From assembly GCA_025464345.1 (NCBI GenBank), contig JAODGP010000004.1:1-17206 (forward strand): DNA of 17,206 bases. The letters are read 5' to 3'. The notes beneath the pieces were generated by a model. That model was not told where the DNA came from. It saw nothing but the letters and a program-made list of their open reading frames with translations, and did not search any database. The stretch is from Methanosarcinales archaeon (GTDB lineage Archaea; Halobacteriota; Syntropharchaeia; Alkanophagales; Methanospirareceae). This document shows, in pieces, positions 13,333 to 17,206 of this stretch. Each line of letters begins with the position of its first letter. The first letter of the stretch is position 1. The translations under genes and the position numbers were made by a program.

Positions 13333-14079
13333 TCAACCAAGATTAACCAATCGCCCGGCAATCTCATTGATAGCAGCCCTCAAAATCCTGTTGTTATCAT
13401 AGTTCGCCAGTATCGAATCCGGATCGGCGTTACGGTCAGGGTTCTTTCCCCTGATGATCGTGATGATATTCCGCAATGCCCGCTGGACATCATCCACTAT
13501 ACTCACGGTCGCGTATCTTGATGTACGGGATAACGGGTTCAGGTCGATGGCTATTACCTTCTTACCCATGGCAATGAGCGCTTCACAGCGGTCGCCATCT
13601 TCCAGTGGTGCGAGAACGACATCCGCGGTATATATACCATCACGTGCGACCAGCCCGCGAGCATGCTCTATACTCGCCAGCCGGGCATCCGGCATCTCGC
13701 CAAGCACACGCTTCGCACCAGAGCGTTCAAGTAGCTCTTTTATCCGCTTCACTCGCGCTTCCGTGCGGTAGAAGATATTGACCTCCAGTGGTGCATCTAT
13801 CAATCTACTGAGAGTGACCATCTCCGCTGATGCCAGTGCGGCTACGTTACCATTCACCGACAACACGGGCTTCTTCGCACTCACTAAAATAGCGGCAGCC
13901 ACTTCCGTAGCCTGTAATGCCGAGTCCATGGTACGCTCACCTATCAGATAATCAAACGCTTCTCCACGTCCATGTGCTATAAGACCGTGCATTGAGGTGA
14001 TACCCGCCTCTATACCAGCCACGAGCTTCTCTCGTCTCATTAAAGATTCGTACCGCGGATGTGACTTCGGGATTTTCAT
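13333..14079 (-). CDS. 4-phosphopantoate--beta-alanine ligase (phosphopantothenate synthetase, PPS)
   Basis: PPS is the archaeal replacement for bacterial pantothenate synthetase. It joins 4-phosphopantoate to beta-alanine with ATP, on the way to coenzyme A. The 248 residues start with the family signature (IPKSHPRYESLMRREKLVAG) and continue with GLIAHGRGEAFDYLIGERT and KPVLSVNGNVAAL. The second half has VNIFYRTEARV and VLAPLEDGDRCEALIAMGKK, then IAIDLNPLSRTSRYA. Pantoate kinase, its usual partner, is not in the window. The region upstream holds three tandem hairpins before the divergent map promoter. No Shine-Dalgarno is visible at the ATG. Confidence 0.93.
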   Translation of the reverse strand: MKIPKSHPRYESLMRREKLVAGIEAGITSMHGLIAHGRGEAFDYLIGERTMDSALQATEVAAAILVSAKKPVLSVNGNVAALASAEMVTLSRLIDAPLEVNIFYRTEARVKRIKELLERSGAKRVLGEMPDARLASIEHARGLVARDGIYTADVVLAPLEDGDRCEALIAMGKKVIAIDLNPLSRTSRYATVSIVDDVQRALRNIITIIRGKNPDRNADPDSILANYDNNRILRAAINEIAGRLVNLG

Positions 14080-14091
14080 CTTATGAGGTCA

Positions 14092-14146
14092 GGTGCTGGT
14101 AGCGCCGGCTGGCTCTCAGCCAGTCTCCCCTGCTCCATCCAGCAGG
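14092..14146. other. Three tandem hairpins in the PPS/map intergenic region
   Basis: In the 202-nt gap between divergent PPS and map, three adjacent 6-bp stem-loops occur: ggtgct-ggt-agcgcc (14092-14106), ctggct-ctc-agccag (14109-14123) and cctgct-ccatcc-agcagg (14129-14146). The first stem contains a G-T pair that is valid only if the plus strand is transcribed; on the minus strand it becomes a C-A mismatch. The cluster is 13 nt upstream of the PPS ATG and 54 nt upstream of the map TATA box. It could be a structured PPS leader or a separate small RNA. It does not fold as a tRNA. Confidence 0.45.
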
Positions 14147-14199
14147 CATATTCTCCCCCTCTTCGCTCACTACCATCAGCGTATGTTTTAATAGGACAC

Positions 14200-14210
14200 G
14201 ATATAAAATA
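14200..14210 (+). promoter_or_regulatory. TATA box of map
   Basis: gatataaaata predicts transcription from about 14231, giving map a leader of roughly 50 nt with a purine-rich ribosome binding site (ggaagggg, 14272-14279). On the other strand it could serve PPS, whose leader would then include the three hairpins. Confidence 0.5.
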
Positions 14211-14281
14211 ACTTGAATGTGGTGTGAAGTGGCAGAACGTTGCCCAAATACGTTATGTGAGAGGAAGAGGCGGAAGGGGAT

Positions 14282-15184
14282 ATGGAAGAAGAGGAGTTAG
14301 AGCAGATATTAGATAAGTATAGAGCTGCGGGCAGGATACTGATTGAAGTGCGTGAAGGTGTGTTGAAGCTGGTGAAGGAGGGCGAGTCGCTATTGAGAGT
14401 TGCGGAATTCGTGGAAAGCGGCATAGCAGCGAAGGGAGGTGAACCCGCGTTCCCGTGCAATATCTCGAGGAACGAGGAGGCGGCTCATGCCACCCCTTCT
14501 GTAAACGATGCCACGGTATTCAGTGCTGATGACGTTGTGAAGATAGATCTTGGTGTTCATATTGACGGCTATATTGCAGATAGCGCAGTTACTGTGGATT
14601 TGAGTGGCGAGCACGAGGAGCTGGTACGTGCATCCGAGATGGCGTTGAATGAAGCTATAAAGATAATTCATGATGGCGTCACCACGAGCGAGATAGGGGA
14701 GGTGATAGGGAATACGATAAAGGAGTGTGGCTACAAGCCCATAGTCAATCTATCCGGGCACGGGTTGCTCAGGTACGATTCACATGCACCGCCGACCATA
14801 CCAAATGTGAGATACGAGCAGGGGGTCAGACTGAAGGCGAATGATGTCATTGCGATAGAGCCATTTGCAACAGATGGAGGCGGTAAGGTGGTGGAGAGCG
14901 GTAATGTGGAGATATACAGCCTGAAGAAAGAGAAGCCGGTTCGTATGCGTGAGGCGCGGAAGCTGCTGGGTGCGATAAGGAAGTATAAAGGACTGCCATT
15001 TGCCAGGCGCTGGCTGCCGCAGGAACGGCTCAATTTAGCGCTACGCAGTTTGAAGAGTGCGGGTATACTGAGAGAGTATCCGGTTCTGAAAGAGGAAGAT
15101 AAGGGTCTGGTCTCCCAGGCTGAGCATACAGTGATCATAAAGGAGGATGGTTGCGAGATTATAACAGCCAGGAATCGAGTATGA
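14282..15184 (+). CDS. map: Methionine aminopeptidase, type II archaeal
   Basis: This enzyme removes the initiator Met from new proteins using two metal ions. The protein has 300 residues. Metal ligands are D89 and D100 (KIDLGVHIDGYIADSAV), H160 (NLSGHGLLRYDSHAPPTIPN), E193 (IAIEPFA) and a C-terminal Glu in QAEHTVII. The insertion with the second His (HAPP) marks type II. PCNISRNEEAAHATP is the conserved strand before the first Asp. A stop codon lies in frame 24 nt upstream of the ATG, which fixes the start region. The gene overlaps the BioD-like gene by ATGA, so the two are coupled. Confidence 0.95.
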   Translation: MEEEELEQILDKYRAAGRILIEVREGVLKLVKEGESLLRVAEFVESGIAAKGGEPAFPCNISRNEEAAHATPSVNDATVFSADDVVKIDLGVHIDGYIADSAVTVDLSGEHEELVRASEMALNEAIKIIHDGVTTSEIGEVIGNTIKECGYKPIVNLSGHGLLRYDSHAPPTIPNVRYEQGVRLKANDVIAIEPFATDGGGKVVESGNVEIYSLKKEKPVRMREARKLLGAIRKYKGLPFARRWLPQERLNLALRSLKSAGILREYPVLKEEDKGLVSQAEHTVIIKEDGCEIITARNRV

Positions 15185-16254
15185 CGAGCTTGCTGGTATC
15201 TTCGGTCGAGGAATATTCGGGTAAGAGCGCGGTTATAATAGCCTTAGGGCTGATACTGCGAGCCAGGGGCTTTGAAGTCGGCTATTTCAAGCCGTTTGGC
15301 GTCGGTGTCTCGAGAATAGGCGATCAGCTCATTGACGAAGATGCCTATAATACCGCCATGGTACTGGATACAGGTGACGACATGGACGATATATGCCCGA
15401 TAAAGCTTGACAGACCGTATGTGGAATTCGCAAGCACGGCGAATCCAGCGGAGCTGAGGGAGCATGTGAAGCGCTCTTATGCCAGTATCTGTTCGGGTAA
15501 GGACGTTGTGCTCGTGGAGGGTGCGATAGAATACAAGGTGGGTAAGATGATCGGGCTATGTGACTGCGATATCTCGGAGATGCTCGATTTGAGCATCCTC
15601 ATGGTCGTTCGTTATACAACGGATTTCGTCCTTGACCGGCTCATGGTGGCTAAGGAGCTATTTGGTGACCGGCTGAGGTTCGTGCTATTCAACCAACTTG
15701 CGGGCTATAAGAAGGCGTATCTCAAGTCCATAAAGGAGAGGTATCTGGAGTGCCGCGGGATAGAGCTGCTGGGTGTGCTGCCACATGACCCGCTACTCGC
15801 GGGGCTGTCTGTCACCGAGATTGCCGATGCTCTGAATGGTGAATGGCTCGTGAAGCCACGAGATGAGGAAGTCATCATCGAGAGCTTCCTGATAGGTGCG
15901 ATGTCACCGCCATCGGCATTGAAATATTTCAGACGAGCGAGGCGGGCTGCTCTGATCACCGGTGGTGATCGTGCGGATTTGCAGAACCTGGCACTTGAAA
16001 CGGGCAATATCAGATGCCTCCTGCTGACCGGTCATCTTGAACCCCCGGACACCATACTGGGTAAGGCGGAGGAGAAGAACGTACCGGTAGTGCTCGTCGC
16101 GGATGATACGCTCACCACGATGGAGCGAGTGGATGAGATATTCGGTAAAGCGCGTATAAGAGGCGAGGCGAAGATAAAGCGTATAAAGGAGCTGGTAGAG
16201 GCTAATATCGATTTAGATCGCCTGATGGAGCTGATCACTCAGGATAGCCCATAA
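15181..16254 (+). CDS. BioD-like P-loop protein with DRTGG domain (COG0857-type)
   Basis: The 357 residues start at the ATG overlapping the map stop; an ATG 30 nt upstream is in frame but lies within map. The N-terminal half is a dethiobiotin-synthetase-like P-loop domain: SSVEEYSGKSAVIIALGLIL, GYFKPFGVG, DEDAYNTAMVL, then VVLVEGAIEYK. The C-terminal half is a DRTGG domain (ALITGGDRADLQNLALET, then PVVLVADDTLTTMERV). The same layout forms the N-terminus of some phosphotransacetylases, but the catalytic transacetylase domain is absent. Stand-alone forms are common in methanogens and have no proven role; a nucleotide-sensing regulator is a reasonable guess. The 3' end overlaps convergent cobS by 42 nt. 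Confidence 0.85.
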   Translation: MTSLLVSSVEEYSGKSAVIIALGLILRARGFEVGYFKPFGVGVSRIGDQLIDEDAYNTAMVLDTGDDMDDICPIKLDRPYVEFASTANPAELREHVKRSYASICSGKDVVLVEGAIEYKVGKMIGLCDCDISEMLDLSILMVVRYTTDFVLDRLMVAKELFGDRLRFVLFNQLAGYKKAYLKSIKERYLECRGIELLGVLPHDPLLAGLSVTEIADALNGEWLVKPRDEEVIIESFLIGAMSPPSALKYFRRARRAALITGGDRADLQNLALETGNIRCLLLTGHLEPPDTILGKAEEKNVPVVLVADDTLTTMERVDEIFGKARIRGEAKIKRIKELVEANIDLDRLMELITQDSP

Positions 16255-16971
16255 AATAAGGACCGATGTCCTCGTAATCTCATTTGCAGCGCCCATCATA
16301 TCGCCACTGACCGTACCGAATTTGAAGGCGCCGGTAACAGAGATGGTAATGGATACGATAATACCGATACCGAGGCTGAAGATGCCGATTGCGAGGATAA
16401 GAGGCATAAAGAATGTAGATACAGATACGATGAGGATAGAGCATGCAAGGGCTATGAGGTATCGTACAGGCGTGCAAGACTCCACGAATAACGCACCGGT
16501 ACCCCAGCCGTGTTCGAATCGCCTGCCGGTTAGCATGCATGTGTTCATGCCCAGCTTCGCTGATACTTCCGCAATCAGCAGTGCGGGATATAAGAACCCA
16601 CCCGCTTCTCTTATCGCTATGTAGCTGGATATAAGGATGACAAACGATGCGAACAACCCTGCTATACCTATCCTCGCATCCTTCATCGCTCTTATTCGCC
16701 GTTCCTTGCTGCCGCCAGCCATCATGCCGTCGAAGAAGTCAGCGACGCCATCCAGATGCAGGAGACCGGTGAGGAGGTAAAGTGCGATGAGTGTAAGCAT
16801 AGCGGCAATTGCACCATCTAAGTAGTGGAATAAGAGAAGAGCGAGCAGTGTGAGTGGCAGCGCGATAGCCAGTGCTGCGACCGGGAAGAGATAACACCGT
16901 GCTGCTATATCCTCTATTCTCGCACCTTTATCCAGTGGCAGCTGTGTCAGGAAGCCGAGAGTAGCTCGCAT
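16213..16971 (-). CDS. cobS: Adenosylcobinamide-GDP ribazoletransferase CobS
   Basis: CobS joins adenosylcobinamide-GDP to alpha-ribazole in the membrane, the final assembly step of cobalamin. The 252 residues have about six or seven hydrophobic helices. The signature is GLLHLDGVADFFDGMMAGGS (69-88), followed by RRIRAMKDARIGIAGLFA. A further conserved segment near the C-terminus is FGTVSGDMMGAANEITR. The start MRATLGFLTQLP is typical. A Shine-Dalgarno-like aaggagat and an AT-rich box lie upstream. No other cob genes are in the window. Its 3' end overlaps the BioD-like gene by 42 nt on the other strand. Confidence 0.93.
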   Translation of the reverse strand: MRATLGFLTQLPLDKGARIEDIAARCYLFPVAALAIALPLTLLALLLFHYLDGAIAAMLTLIALYLLTGLLHLDGVADFFDGMMAGGSKERRIRAMKDARIGIAGLFASFVILISSYIAIREAGGFLYPALLIAEVSAKLGMNTCMLTGRRFEHGWGTGALFVESCTPVRYLIALACSILIVSVSTFFMPLILAIGIFSLGIGIIVSITISVTGAFKFGTVSGDMMGAANEITRTSVLILWAILSDQLHQAI

Positions 16972-16981
16972 ATCACGCTCA

Positions 16982-16999
16982 TCTCCTTATATTTTTATC
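16982..16999 (-). promoter_or_regulatory. cobS ribosome binding site and possible TATA box
   Basis: On the minus strand gataaaaatataaggaga holds an AT-rich box (16989-16997) directly followed by the Shine-Dalgarno-like aaggag (16984-16989). The box is only about 22 nt from the ATG. It cannot be both a TATA box and upstream of a transcribed Shine-Dalgarno, so one reading is wrong. If the Shine-Dalgarno is real, transcription starts further upstream. Confidence 0.35.
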
Positions 17000-17206
17000 A
17001 ACTTTCATCGTCTGTGTATATAGGATAAAATCTGTCCTTTTCTTTCTTCTCCTCTTCATTCAGGATCAAAATAGTGCGAATTGTTTTTTTGCAGCCCTTT
17101 ATCTTTGTCCTCGTATATCCTGCTCAAAACACCAATTGATCTTTAATATTCCTCACCTGTCTATCCGTGTAATTTAACCGAAGCGACTGTTCTCTGTGGA
17201 ATGCCG
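16998..17206 (-). pseudogene. Partial or decayed reading frame with one in-frame TGA
   Basis: On the minus strand one frame is open from the right edge through 26 codons (AFHREQSLRLNYTDRQVRNI, then KDQLVF) to TGA at 17126-17124. It resumes in the same frame for 41 more codons, ending FYPIYTDDES and TGA at 17000-16998, 26 nt before cobS. The composition on both sides looks protein-like and charged. It may be a gene whose C-terminus was cut by a nonsense change, or a genuine short end followed by non-coding DNA. I recognise no family. Nothing else is seen between 17000 and 17206. Confidence 0.3.

Noticed and set aside
14090..14150. A tRNA hidden in the hairpin cluster
   Set aside because: No 7-bp acceptor stem, T arm or anticodon loop can be drawn; the loops are 3, 3 and 6 nt.
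14255..14260. A minimal ATG-TGA start-stop in the map leader
   Set aside because: It is in frame and upstream of map, but six bases can occur by chance and no ribosome binding site precedes it.
17124..17126. Selenocysteine coded by the in-frame TGA at the right edge
   Set aside because: No selenocysteine insertion element or Sec-type active-site context is visible, and simple decay explains it better.
1..17206. CRISPR array or intact insertion sequence
   Set aside because: No regularly spaced repeats, no transposase and no terminal inverted repeats with target duplications were seen. Only the two isolated 46-nt elements repeat.

Overview
The window is archaeal and most likely from the methanogen/ANME-type branch of the Euryarchaeota (Halobacteriota); I cannot name the species. 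Archaeal-only or archaeal-typed genes are rpl37ae, rpo12, pcc1, rpo4, DUF655, UPF0058, the CTP-dependent riboflavin kinase with its own winged-helix domain, 4-phosphopantoate--beta-alanine ligase, a short-type prenyl diphosphate synthase and type II methionine aminopeptidase. Many genes have a TATA-like box about 22-30 nt before the ATG and no Shine-Dalgarno, so leaderless transcripts look common. Genes are densely packed, with ATGA start/stop overlaps inside operons and convergent genes overlapping at their 3' ends.

Layout. Positions 1-1100 are an AT-richer accessory patch: the tail of an unknown gene, two copies of a 46-nt element with identical flanks and a covarying palindromic core (110-155, 774-819), a small membrane-anchored coiled-coil protein between them, and a weak ORF starting inside the second copy. 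From 1106 to 4747 everything is on the minus strand: a putative operon of fumarase-type beta subunit, AIR-synthase-related protein and MenA-like UbiA prenyltransferase, followed by queC with its own promoter. Divergent from it, on the plus strand, are an AN1 zinc finger-rhomboid protease and a two-gene riboflavin operon (RbkR/RibK, then RibB) with a 14-bp palindrome at its predicted start site. Next come UPF0058, DUF655 and rpo4 on the minus strand, then ahcY (plus), a COG0402-type amidohydrolase and idsA (minus), hisA (plus) running into a tRNA-Asn gene (minus), and the information-processing cluster PPS-rpl37ae-rpo12-pcc1 (minus). The last part is map and a BioD-like/DRTGG protein (plus), converging on cobS (minus). 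A small degraded or partial reading frame lies at the right edge.

Most of the content is core metabolism: queuosine/archaeosine precursor (queC), flavin (ribK, ribB), CoA (PPS), cobalamin (cobS), isoprenoid lipids (idsA, UbiA), histidine (hisA) and the SAM cycle (ahcY, perhaps with the amidohydrolase). No CRISPR array, prophage or intact insertion sequence is visible. The points most worth a second look are the covarying 46-nt repeat pair, a His-to-Gln change at a metal-ligand position of RibB, the palindrome at the riboflavin promoter, a 13-bp inverted repeat enclosing the rpo4 start codon, three tandem hairpins between PPS and map, and hisA borrowing its last codons and stop from the tRNA-Asn gene.
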